From Flavobacteriaceae bacterium MAR_2010_188 (lineage in GTDB: Bacteria; Bacteroidota; Bacteroidia; Flavobacteriales; Flavobacteriaceae), in assembly GCA_900104375.1 (NCBI GenBank), contig LT629302.1:124001-188000 (forward strand): 64,000 nt of DNA. Direction: 5' to 3'. Below, piece after piece: positions 31,533 to 39,371 of the stretch. The notes under the pieces were generated by a model. That model saw only the letters and a program-made list of their open reading frames with translations, had not been told where the DNA came from and ran no database searches. How positions within the stretch are numbered: position 1 is the stretch's first letter; every line of letters begins with the position of its first letter. The position numbers were made by a program, and so were the translations under genes.

Positions 31533-31540
31533 TATATTTG
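31533..31540 (+). promoter_or_regulatory. -7 element of the small acidic gene and PAP2 gene
   Basis: TATATTTG is an exact TAnnTTTG match, 16 nt before the ATG at 31557. Confidence 0.5.
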
Positions 31541-31556
31541 CGATAACGAAAGACTC

Positions 31557-31784
31557 ATGGACTTACCAAAATTTATACTCGGCGACAACACGGATTATCC
31601 CAATGCTATTTATATTATTCATACTGAATTCCCAAGATTTATAATTAACCTTGAAGATGATGAGGTAGAATGGTTAGAAGAATTCGACAAGCAGGATGAA
31701 GAAGAATTAGAATCTGAAGCTGAAGGCCTAATTCAAGAAGCAACCGATTTTTACGATAGGGAAATCAAGAGGTACGATGAATAA
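31557..31784 (+). CDS. Small acidic conserved protein of unknown function
   Basis: A 75-residue protein with no signal peptide. The first half is hydrophobic and aromatic (PRFIINLEDDEVEWLEEF) and the second is a highly acidic helix (EEELESEAEG). It has a perfect -7 box upstream and its TAA overlaps the PAP2 start (TAATG), both of which argue that it is real. I recognise no domain; similar small proteins stand before PAP2 genes in other flavobacteria as far as I recall. It may be a regulator or partner of the phosphatase, but that is a guess from coupling only. Confidence 0.7.
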   Translation: MDLPKFILGDNTDYPNAIYIIHTEFPRFIINLEDDEVEWLEEFDKQDEEELESEAEGLIQEATDFYDREIKRYDE

Positions 31785-32380
31785 TGATCGACCAGCTTTT
31801 ACAATATGATGCTGAGTTATTTTTATACTTAAATAATCTTGGAACTCCAACATGGGATGCCTTTTGGATGGCGTATACAACCAAGTTTAATTGGATTCCT
31901 TTTTATGCACTTCTTGTTTACCTTCTTTACAAGCAGTCCGATTTAAAATCATTTTTTCTTACTTGCGTTATGCTTGGGCTTTTGGTATTATTTACAGATC
32001 AAATCACCAACCTTTTCAAATATGGATTTGAAAGACCTCGCCCTTGTCATATAGATGAACTCTTGCAAAATATGCGTTTAGTGCGCACAGGTTGTGGGGG
32101 CAGATACGGATTTTTCTCGGGACATTCATCCAACTCTATGGGCGTAGCCTTCTTTATTGGACTTATGCTACGGCATAGATTTAGATATTTAATTTATCTA
32201 CTCATTTTTTGGGCGATGTTGATGGGCTTTAGTCGCGTTTACGTGGGGGTTCATTATCCATTAGACGTTTTGTGCGGAATGATCTTCGGCTCCTTAGGCG
32301 GATTTTTACTTTATAAATTGAACCGCTATTTAAATAAAAAACTGATTATTATTCCTTCGAAACCAAAAGAAGATCATTAA
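31784..32380 (+). CDS. PAP2-family membrane phosphatase
   Basis: A 198-residue integral membrane phosphatase of the PAP2/undecaprenyl-pyrophosphatase type. All three catalytic motifs are intact: KX6RP (Lys79 to Arg86-Pro87, KYGFERPRP), SGH (112-114) and SRX5HX3D (Ser150-Arg151, His157, Asp161). Likely substrates are lipid phosphates such as undecaprenyl pyrophosphate or phosphatidylglycerol phosphate. It is translationally coupled to the small acidic gene. Its 3' end overlaps the convergent glycosyltransferase gene by 32 bp. Confidence 0.9.
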   Translation: MIDQLLQYDAELFLYLNNLGTPTWDAFWMAYTTKFNWIPFYALLVYLLYKQSDLKSFFLTCVMLGLLVLFTDQITNLFKYGFERPRPCHIDELLQNMRLVRTGCGGRYGFFSGHSSNSMGVAFFIGLMLRHRFRYLIYLLIFWAMLMGFSRVYVGVHYPLDVLCGMIFGSLGGFLLYKLNRYLNKKLIIIPSKPKEDH

Positions 32381-33986
32381 CCAAACGGTCTTTATAGGCT
32401 TTAGCGCCCTTTGCAGATCTGTTTAAATTGTAGGTAGATATTTTCTTGTATTTAAGATTTTTACTTTTCAAAAATTCTCCGACGGAATCATTTGCCCTAG
32501 GCACCAATAATCCAAATTGATTTTCATCAGGAATTAGTATTTCGCTGGATTCTGTTCTCAACTCTGGAATCTTATCTCCATAATCCCAGATAAACTCTGG
32601 CGAAACTCCGTTAATTGAATAAACTGAGATGTCTTTATAAAGTCTGTTCTTATGGAATTCACTAATAGGATTATAATTATTTCTCTCCATCTTATCGTAA
32701 ATGGGGGGCAAGAATAGAAGTACCGAAACCATAATGCCTACCACAGAGATGAAAAGTGTTTTAGGGTTTTTATTTTTCAAACCTAGAAATAGTGCAAGAC
32801 CTATTGTCAATAAGGTAAAGGATAAAAGCGTATACCAAAGAATGCTGAACCCAACAAAATAATCCTTCATAAAAAATACCGAAATCGGTATTACAAAACA
32901 GGCAATGGCTAATATTCCGAAATAGAAATAGATAGGAACTAGCTCTAAATATGACTTTATATTCTTGAATTCCCTAAACAAATATTCTATATAAAAACCG
33001 GTATTAAGAGCCAGCGGGATTAATACCGGCATTAAATAGCGAGATTTTTTTTCGGGGATTATAGAAAGTAGAATAACAGATATCAAAGTCCAAAGAAGTG
33101 TAAATTGATATGCTTTAAGATTATATACTTTATCCTTCAAATATGGATAAAGCAGTGAAATAAATGTGGGTATAGTCCATATTCCGCTTTGGATAAAGAA
33201 ACTCCAGTAATAATAAAATGGTCTGACATTATAATTGGCCCAGTTTGTTGATTCAGTATTTACAACTGCATCGAAGGCCGCGGGATTATTTATTCTAGCG
33301 TAAATGAACCACCAGCCACCAATAATAAGTGCTAGGAAAATAACGCTGAATAAAGTAAATACTTTACTCCGTTTGAAGCTGCCTCTAAAAACAACCAAAT
33401 AAGCAATCAAAAATGGCAGAAAAAGCGCGTAAACCGAGACAGGTCCTTTACTTAAAATAGATAGACCAATGCAGAGCGCCGATAAAAGAGAGCTGATTAA
33501 ATTTAGTTTTTCCGACTGAAAAGAATTTATAAGGAAGAAGATACCCATCAGCATAAACCCATGAGCAAAAATATCCCAGGGCGCTTCTACTGTAATTGCG
33601 AAAACGTAGAAAGATGTTATAACGATAAGGCTATTGATAAAGGCTTGGGTCTTGTATTTAATCAATTTATCGGTGATTAGATAACAAAAAATCCCGATAA
33701 TCATTATCATAAATATCCCAGGGAGCCTAAGCGCAAAAACGCTATCGATTCCTAGGGCGATTCCAGAGACTGCTGAAAGCCATGTTGGCAATGGAGGTTT
33801 TTCATAACGCGGTTCTCCATTCAGGGTAGGCAAGAGCCAATTACCATCGTTTACCATTTCGCGCGCAGTTATGAAATTGCGCGATTCCATGATGCTTACC
33901 GGAATATAGTCGAAACTGGTTAAGGTGATTAACATCACGAAAATCGTGATAAATGCTACTGGATAAACGTTAAGCCTTCGAAACAT
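32349..33986 (-). CDS. ArnT-like lipid-linked glycosyltransferase (GT39/GT83 type)
   Basis: A 545-residue membrane glycosyltransferase with about 11-12 helices. The first periplasmic loop carries the acidic catalytic region (VSIMESRNFITAREMVNDGN) and EPRYEKPPLPTWLSA, which are typical of ArnT and related PMT-fold enzymes that move a sugar from a polyprenyl phosphate to lipid A or protein on the periplasmic side. It is the last of three coupled genes (17-bp overlap with the LAB_N gene), together with a polyprenyl-phosphate sugar synthase-like GT2. No ArnA/B/D genes are here, so the sugar is probably not aminoarabinose. The family is clear, the acceptor is inferred. Confidence 0.82.
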   Translation of the reverse strand: MFRRLNVYPVAFITIFVMLITLTSFDYIPVSIMESRNFITAREMVNDGNWLLPTLNGEPRYEKPPLPTWLSAVSGIALGIDSVFALRLPGIFMIMIIGIFCYLITDKLIKYKTQAFINSLIVITSFYVFAITVEAPWDIFAHGFMLMGIFFLINSFQSEKLNLISSLLSALCIGLSILSKGPVSVYALFLPFLIAYLVVFRGSFKRSKVFTLFSVIFLALIIGGWWFIYARINNPAAFDAVVNTESTNWANYNVRPFYYYWSFFIQSGIWTIPTFISLLYPYLKDKVYNLKAYQFTLLWTLISVILLSIIPEKKSRYLMPVLIPLALNTGFYIEYLFREFKNIKSYLELVPIYFYFGILAIACFVIPISVFFMKDYFVGFSILWYTLLSFTLLTIGLALFLGLKNKNPKTLFISVVGIMVSVLLFLPPIYDKMERNNYNPISEFHKNRLYKDISVYSINGVSPEFIWDYGDKIPELRTESSEILIPDENQFGLLVPRANDSVGEFLKSKNLKYKKISTYNLNRSAKGAKAYKDRLVNDLLLVSKE

Positions 33987-34602
33987 GATGTCCCTTGATT
34001 AAAAAAAGATTCCGGATATAAATAAACAAACCTAATCCATGTCCTACAAGTAGTACAGGGTCTCGCCGAAAATAAGCATAAATCAAAATCAATAATGACC
34101 CGATTACGCTAAGTATCCAAAATCCGAGAGGAAGGTTCGATTTTTTTTTATATTCTGAATATAGCCACTGATATACAAACCTTAAGGTAAATATCAATTG
34201 TGAAACAATCCCGAGAATTAATAATTTTATTGGAATATTTTCATTTTTGAAAAGTAGATCAACATCTATTTTATTGTTATTAAAGTAGAAAATTGCCACT
34301 AGGGTCGGTACTACAATTAAGAAATACTGCACAAACTTTGGGTATTTGGACCATTCCCCTAACAATTGAAGATTCCTGATGTAAATAAAATAGGTAATTC
34401 CTTGTCCCAGCATAATCGCAAAATCATCTCTCTGATATCCATAAATAAAAAGAAGGAGAGAGGCTAATAAGCTTAATGTCCAGAAACTTGTTGGCGTAAT
34501 TACTTCTTTTACTTTTTCGGACTTTAACCATTGCACAATGAGCCTTGAAGAAAAAAGGAGTTGGGCTAAGAATCCAATGGCGTACACTAGATATTCATTC
34601 AC
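33970..34602 (-). CDS. Membrane protein with two LAB_N (lipid A biosynthesis N-terminal) domains
   Basis: A 210-residue membrane protein built from two copies of the LAB_N module, at about 9-83 and 132-204. Each copy has the pattern Q-x-x-F-x-x-R-x-x-x-Q-W, then P-x-x-F-W-x-x-S and a final FIYIRNL (GQGITYFIYIRNLQLLG and GHGLGLFIYIRNLFLI). Single LAB_N modules occur alone or at the N-terminus of some lipid A disaccharide synthases and next to glycosyltransferases. It overlaps both neighbours (8 bp with GT2, 17 bp with the ArnT-like gene), so it probably works in the same lipid glycosylation step. Its exact activity is unknown. Confidence 0.8.
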   Translation of the reverse strand: MNEYLVYAIGFLAQLLFSSRLIVQWLKSEKVKEVITPTSFWTLSLLASLLLFIYGYQRDDFAIMLGQGITYFIYIRNLQLLGEWSKYPKFVQYFLIVVPTLVAIFYFNNNKIDVDLLFKNENIPIKLLILGIVSQLIFTLRFVYQWLYSEYKKKSNLPLGFWILSVIGSLLILIYAYFRRDPVLLVGHGLGLFIYIRNLFLIKGHHVSKA

Positions 34603-35311
34603 TCTTTTCTGAGATATTGTAGGTGATGTATTTCTTCTTCATCCAAAGATAGGCGAAACAATCTAGCAAAGGGCCAAAGAGCCTATTTCGAAGTCCGAAT
34701 TTTGCTTTTCCGGCAGTCCGAGGAAAATGTTTAATCGGCACTTGTAAAATTCTTCCATTTTGTAATAAAATCATGGCCGGTAAAAATCTATGAAGCCCTC
34801 TAAACATAGGGATTCTTTTAGCAAAATCGGTTCTTATGATTTTTAGTGGGCAACCCGTATCATCCATTCCATCGTGGGTAAACATTCTTCTAATACCGTT
34901 AGCGATAGTAGAGGAAATGGTTTTGACGAAAGAATCTTTCCTATCGGTTCTTACTCCGGTAACTAGATCGTAGCTTTTAATTTCATTCAATAACAGAATA
35001 AAATCCATGGGAGAGGTCTGTAAATCTGAATCGATGTAGCCCGTTAGGGAGGTTTCTACGTAATCGAAACCAGCTTTCAGTGCCGAGCTTAAACCTCTGT
35101 TTTCTTTAAAAGAAATAAATTTGTAGTTATTATTTCTTCTGCACAATTCTTTAATCAACCCTAATGAATTATCACTCGATCCATCGTTTACGAACAAAAT
35201 TGAGCTTGGTACAGATGTATTACTTAGAAACTGGTCTAATTCAGTTTCCAGCCTTTCTATGTTGTCCGCTTCGTTATATACGGGAACGATAATCGTTAAT
35301 TGGTCTTCCAT
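34595..35311 (-). CDS. Family 2 glycosyltransferase (ArnC/dolichol-P-mannose synthase-like)
   Basis: A 238-residue GT-A enzyme: IIVPVYNEADNIERLE at the N-terminus, the nucleotide-binding FVNDGSSD, the metal-binding DSDLQTSP (about 93-100) and a conserved DDTGCPLK. It lacks the C-terminal membrane helices of ArnC, which suggests that its LAB_N partner supplies the membrane part. Such enzymes load a sugar onto undecaprenyl phosphate at the cytoplasmic face. It is first in the three-gene unit and has a perfect -7 box upstream. The sugar cannot be deduced. Confidence 0.88.
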   Translation of the reverse strand: MEDQLTIIVPVYNEADNIERLETELDQFLSNTSVPSSILFVNDGSSDNSLGLIKELCRRNNNYKFISFKENRGLSSALKAGFDYVETSLTGYIDSDLQTSPMDFILLLNEIKSYDLVTGVRTDRKDSFVKTISSTIANGIRRMFTHDGMDDTGCPLKIIRTDFAKRIPMFRGLHRFLPAMILLQNGRILQVPIKHFPRTAGKAKFGLRNRLFGPLLDCFAYLWMKKKYITYNISEKSE

Positions 35312-35326
35312 TTAAATATCTTACGG

Positions 35327-35334
35327 CAAAAGTA
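35327..35334 (-). promoter_or_regulatory. -7 element of the GT2/LAB_N/ArnT-like operon
   Basis: TACTTTTG on the minus strand is an exact TAnnTTTG match, 15 nt before the GT2 ATG. No good -33 TTG was found. Confidence 0.45.
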
Positions 35335-35406
35335 TTCTTTTTTACTTTATAGGTTGTTTTCGCTTTTGGCTAAAAAGTTCTTATTTTGCGCGAATAGTTA
35401 TAATAA

Positions 35407-36351
35407 ATGAAAATACTGGTAACTGGGGCCGCAGGATTTATAGGGTCGCACGCAGCTGAAAGATTGAGCGATTTAGGACATGTTGTAATTGGCATCGATA
35501 ATTTTAATGATTATTACAGTCCTGAACTAAAGATGATGAATGCTTCAGCCCTAGAAGCTAAGGGTGTAACCATGATTAAAGCCGATTTAGTGGATGCAGA
35601 AATCAGTCAATTATTGCCTAATGATGTAAATTATATTTTTCATTTTGCTGCACAGCCAGGAATATCTGTCGCTTCAACATTTAAAGATTATTTTTCCAAT
35701 AATTTTATCGCAACCAACAATCTTGTTGATTATGCATTAGGCTTAAATAATCTTGAATTGTTTGTTAATATTGCCACATCTTCAATTTACGGATTAGAAG
35801 CAACTTTTACCGAAGATGTAGCCCCAAAACCGGCATCTTATTATGGAGTAACAAAATTGGCGGCAGAACAATTGGTGCTTCAAAAAACAAGAGAGAATAA
35901 ATTTAGAGCTTGTTCCCTGAGGTTATACTCTGTGATTGGACCAAGAGAGCGCCCAGAAAAAATGTATACCAAATTAATAGAACTTGGTTTAAAAGATGAA
36001 GCTTTTCCTTTGTTTGAAGGAAGTGACAAGCATTTAAGAAGCTTTACTTATGTTGGAGACATCGTTGACGGCGTAGTTAGCGTCATTGGAAATGAGGAAA
36101 AAGTTGATGGTGAGGTAATTAATCTAGGGACAGAAGTAGAACATACTACACAAGATGGGATAGACGCAGTTTCGCAAGTTCTTGGGAAGGAGATTAAAGT
36201 CAATATAATTCCAAAACGTCCGGGGGACCAACTACGCACAAAGGCAAATATTGACAAAGCGAGAAAATTATTAAACTATAATCCTAAAACAACTTTATTA
36301 GAAGCGGTAAGAAAGCAAGTCGCTTGGTATAAGGAAAGTTTTAAAGATTAA
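35407..36351 (+). CDS. NAD-dependent nucleotide-sugar epimerase
   Basis: A 314-residue extended short-chain dehydrogenase/reductase. The Rossmann motif GAAGFIGSHAAERL is at residues 7-20, the catalytic Ser near IATSSIYG and the catalytic Tyr-Lys in YYGVTKLAAE. DNFNDYYSPELK after the second strand is like UDP-glucuronate 4-epimerase. Product specificity is not proven; it could feed sugar to the adjacent lipid glycosylation genes, which are divergent from it. Its 3' end overlaps the convergent meaB by 11 bp. Confidence 0.82.
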   Translation: MKILVTGAAGFIGSHAAERLSDLGHVVIGIDNFNDYYSPELKMMNASALEAKGVTMIKADLVDAEISQLLPNDVNYIFHFAAQPGISVASTFKDYFSNNFIATNNLVDYALGLNNLELFVNIATSSIYGLEATFTEDVAPKPASYYGVTKLAAEQLVLQKTRENKFRACSLRLYSVIGPRERPEKMYTKLIELGLKDEAFPLFEGSDKHLRSFTYVGDIVDGVVSVIGNEEKVDGEVINLGTEVEHTTQDGIDAVSQVLGKEIKVNIIPKRPGDQLRTKANIDKARKLLNYNPKTTLLEAVRKQVAWYKESFKD

Positions 36352-37408
36352 GAAGATATTCGGTTGCAGCGAAGACCGTGGTTTCATTTCTTTTTAATAA
36401 CTCTATCTGTTTCTGAAGCTCAATTTTAATATCTGATTTATCATAGAAGGCTGATTTTAAATTGTCTTCTATAGACTGAAAAAGCCAATATTTCTGTTGT
36501 TCAATTCTGTTCTTTTTAAAATGACCATTTTCCCCTACCAAATTTTGAAACTTCTCTGTTTCCTCAGCAATTTCTAAAATCCCTTCATTATTTAGAGCAC
36601 TGCAAAGTAAAACGTTAGGTTGCCACTTTGATTCTTTTGGCGGATAGAGATGTAATGCATTTTTAAAATCCTGTTGAGCGTGTTTGGCATTTTTCAAATT
36701 ATCTCCGTCGGCTTTATTTATGGCGATGAGATCGGCCATTTCTATAATTCCACGTTTAATTCCTTGTAATTCATCACCGGCGCCCGCCAATTTTAATAGG
36801 ATAAAAAAGTCGACCATAGAATGTACCGCAACTTCACTTTGGCCAACGCCTACCGTTTCAATAATAATGGTGTCAAAACCCGCAGCTTCACATAAGATGA
36901 TGGTTTCTCTCGTCTTCCTAGCGACCCCTCCTAAAGAAATACCCGATGGAGTAGGGCGAATAAATACATTTTTGCTTTTGACAAGGATTTCCATTCTGGT
37001 CTTGTCTCCCAAAATACTTCCTTTGCTATTTTGACTAGTTGGATCAACCGCGAGTATGGCGATCTTTTTACCGTTATCGCTTAAATGCTTTCCAAACGAC
37101 TCGATAAAAGTACTCTTACCTACACCTGGAACTCCAGTTATTCCAATCCTTAAGGAATTACCAGAATGTGGCAAACAGAGTTTTAAAAGTTCAGAGGATT
37201 TCTCTCTATGGCTTGCATTAGAACTTTCAATAAGCGTAATGCCTTGGCTTAAGGCAGCAATATTTCCCGCAATGATTTCATGATAAATAGACTCTGCAGA
37301 ATTGTTTGTAGTCTTTCTATTTTTTCTCCCAAGCAAATCTTTATTCATTTTAGATGAAAGCTTTATTCCTTCTGTTTCGCTTATGGAACTTTTGTGTTTA
37401 GACTTCAA
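36341..37408 (-). CDS. meaB: Methylmalonyl-CoA mutase-associated GTPase MeaB
   Basis: A G3E-type P-loop GTPase that protects and loads the adenosylcobalamin cofactor of methylmalonyl-CoA mutase. The 355-residue protein has the Walker A GVPGVGKS (92-99), the switch region with SILGDKTRM, ETVGVGQSEVAV (Walker B/G3) and NKADGDN (base recognition). The start is probably TTG at 37408, keeping the basic KHKSS leader seen in relatives as I recall; ATG 37348 is the alternative. The mutase genes are not in this window, but a cobalamin adenosyltransferase is found at 49.9 kb. Confidence 0.92.
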   Translation of the reverse strand: MKSKHKSSISETEGIKLSSKMNKDLLGRKNRKTTNNSAESIYHEIIAGNIAALSQGITLIESSNASHREKSSELLKLCLPHSGNSLRIGITGVPGVGKSTFIESFGKHLSDNGKKIAILAVDPTSQNSKGSILGDKTRMEILVKSKNVFIRPTPSGISLGGVARKTRETIILCEAAGFDTIIIETVGVGQSEVAVHSMVDFFILLKLAGAGDELQGIKRGIIEMADLIAINKADGDNLKNAKHAQQDFKNALHLYPPKESKWQPNVLLCSALNNEGILEIAEETEKFQNLVGENGHFKKNRIEQQKYWLFQSIEDNLKSAFYDKSDIKIELQKQIELLKRNETTVFAATEYLLNL

Positions 37409-37473
37409 ATGAATAAAATATAGAGATTACATTCAGTAAGATATGTAAAATTAAAAGGTAAACTTAAACTGAA

Positions 37474-38049
37474 TTATTTTTCGACCGTAGGATCGACCTC
37501 AATCGGTACTTCAATTTTAGTTCTGTCCCAGGCCATGGTGAGCAAAATATTTCCGGTGCTGTTATTGAATCCTATGGTAAATTGTTCAACATCCGTCGAA
37601 AGACTATCTACGGGAACATGAATATCCAACACATCGAATTCTGCTTCTCTCATCGGCTGCATTTTTTCGTCCACCCCCCAGGCATACAGTTTTGTATTGA
37701 ACATCACTTGCCAAACGCTGTCGTTTGGGATAGTCCATAGCGTATAAGTACCTTTTGGTATTTCGTTTCCTTCTATCAATAAATCCTTGTTGGTGGAGAA
37801 GGTTGTCGCTTCGTTAGCTCCAGTACGCCATACTTGGTCGTATGGTACGAGTCCGCCAAAAATCTCTCTTCCTTTTTTATAGGGTCTGTTGTAAAAAACC
37901 TTAAGGTTTAAATCATTAAATGAAAACTCGACCGTATCCTTGGGACTCAAACGTTTTTCAAAAATATCTCCCACAAAATAAGAGTAACAAAAGAGACCAA
38001 CGGCTACTAATCCAAGAATTACGAGTAACCATTTTAAAAATGCATTCAT
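37474..38049 (-). CDS. DUF2911 membrane-anchored protein
   Basis: A 191-residue protein with one N-terminal membrane helix (about 6-27), then a DUF2911 beta domain with the hallmarks FYNRPYKKGREIFGGLVPYD, VWRTGANEATTF and GTYTLWTIP. The domain faces the periplasm. The function of DUF2911 is not known to me. It lies 65 nt upstream of meaB on the same strand, with no evident functional link, and is divergent from the ECF sigma operon. Confidence 0.82.
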   Translation of the reverse strand: MNAFLKWLLVILGLVAVGLFCYSYFVGDIFEKRLSPKDTVEFSFNDLNLKVFYNRPYKKGREIFGGLVPYDQVWRTGANEATTFSTNKDLLIEGNEIPKGTYTLWTIPNDSVWQVMFNTKLYAWGVDEKMQPMREAEFDVLDIHVPVDSLSTDVEQFTIGFNNSTGNILLTMAWDRTKIEVPIEVDPTVEK

Positions 38050-38190
38050 ATTAAATACCAGAATTTTAATTAATTGTAAAGGTATTGATATTTCATAATT
38101 TTAACGAAGGACCTATTTTTTAATTGTGCTCTTCAAGTGACCAATTATTCAAAAAAAATTAAATTTTTCAAAATTTATAAAGAAATCTGC

Positions 38191-38213
38191 AACAGCTGAA
38201 AAAGAACGTCGTC
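38191..38213 (+). promoter_or_regulatory. Possible ECF-type autoregulatory promoter
   Basis: AAC (38191-38193), 16 nt, then CGTC (38210-38213) upstream of the sigma factor gene. This is the general -35/-10 layout of ECF promoters and differs from the TAnnTTTG boxes elsewhere in the window. It lies 41 nt before the GTG start. Short motif, so only suggestive. Confidence 0.3.
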
Positions 38214-38254
38214 CTTATAATGAACCTAACCACTAACCAAATAGTAAAGAGCGC

Positions 38255-38806
38255 GTGTTTCAAACTGAATTAATTGAAAAATGCAAGAAGAACGACCAGT
38301 CTGCGCAGATGCAACTGTACAGGCAATACTGCGACGGCATGTATTGTGTTGCAATGAGATTTGTCAAAGATTCTATGGAAGCTGAAGATATCGTACAGGA
38401 ATCCTTCTTAAAAGCATTTTCTAAAATTTATCAGTTTACCGCCGAAGTAACCTTTGGAGCTTGGTTAAAACGAATTGTAATCAACAAAGCAATCGACCAG
38501 TTAAAAAAGAATAAAGCATATCTAATTCAACTTGAAGAAGTTCACCTTAAAGTGGTAGATGACGAAGCACAGGATAAATGGTTGGTGGAAGATACGATTA
38601 CGTTGGAAGAAATTAAGCATGCGATTGAAACCTTGCCCGATAAGTACAAATACGTAGTTATGCTGTATTTGGTAGAAGGTTATGATCATCAAGAAATCTC
38701 AGAAATTTTATCGATTAGCGAGATTGCTTCTAGAACTCAGCTTTCACGAGGGAAAAAGAAATTACAAGGAAAACTAAAAAAAATTAAAGATGGCACAAGA
38801 TATTAG
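38255..38806 (+). CDS. ECF-family RNA polymerase sigma factor
   Basis: A 183-residue alternative sigma factor. Region 2 is at about 20-85 (AMRFVKDSMEAEDIVQESFL, the core-binding and -10 recognition part) and region 4 at about 125-178 (LPDKYKYVVMLYLVEGYDHQ, then helix-turn-helix with SISEIASRTQLSRGKKKL). The start is GTG at 38255; no in-frame ATG would keep region 2 intact. The downstream gene begins 17 bp inside it, so the sigma factor and a membrane-anchored partner are co-translated, as in sigma/anti-sigma pairs. Confidence 0.93.
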   Translation: MFQTELIEKCKKNDQSAQMQLYRQYCDGMYCVAMRFVKDSMEAEDIVQESFLKAFSKIYQFTAEVTFGAWLKRIVINKAIDQLKKNKAYLIQLEEVHLKVVDDEAQDKWLVEDTITLEEIKHAIETLPDKYKYVVMLYLVEGYDHQEISEILSISEIASRTQLSRGKKKLQGKLKKIKDGTRY

Positions 38807-39353
38807 GGAAATGCTAAAGTCTGACGATAAATTATCAGCAGATAAAATGCCTCAAGGTCATGAAAAACGTTTTTTAACCAAGCTAGAATCACAAAATTCT
38901 AAGAAAGGTTACAGCAGCATCTTTTTTCTAAAGATTGCCGCAAGTATGGTGATTTTCTTAGGACTTGGTTATGGAGCATTTAAATATCTCGACAAGTCTG
39001 AGAATATCAAAGAAAGCAAACCCCAGGAAATAGCGCAGCTCAAAACTTTAGGTGATGTTTCTCCTAGCTTAAAGAAAGTTGAAGATTATTATGTCGCAAA
39101 CATCAACCTAGAGCTAGCAAATATGGATATCAATGACGATAATAAAGAACTTTTTGATGGCTATATCCAAAAACTTGAAGAGCTAAATAAAGAGTATGAG
39201 AGATTATCTGTAGAGCTCACAGAATCTGGGCCCAATGAACTTACCGTCAGCGCGCTGATAGATAATTTAAAATTTAGATTGAATTTATTGTATCGTCTCA
39301 AAAATCAGTTAGAACAACTTGGCGATACCGCAAAGCAGAATACCATTAGTTAA
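38790..39353 (+). CDS. Single-pass membrane protein, probable anti-sigma partner
   Basis: A 187-residue protein with a polar cytoplasmic N-terminus of about 45 residues (REMLKSDDKLSADKMPQGHE), one membrane helix (about 47-65, FLKIAASMVIFLGLGYGAFK) and a helical, charged extracytoplasmic part. It has no recognised zinc-binding anti-sigma motif (HxxxCxxC). The overlap with the ECF sigma gene, its topology and size make an anti-sigma role likely, but this is inference. A secreted protein gene follows after 18 nt. Confidence 0.65.
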   Translation: MAQDIREMLKSDDKLSADKMPQGHEKRFLTKLESQNSKKGYSSIFFLKIAASMVIFLGLGYGAFKYLDKSENIKESKPQEIAQLKTLGDVSPSLKKVEDYYVANINLELANMDINDDNKELFDGYIQKLEELNKEYERLSVELTESGPNELTVSALIDNLKFRLNLLYRLKNQLEQLGDTAKQNTIS

Positions 39354-39371
39354 CATCAAAACAATCAAAAA

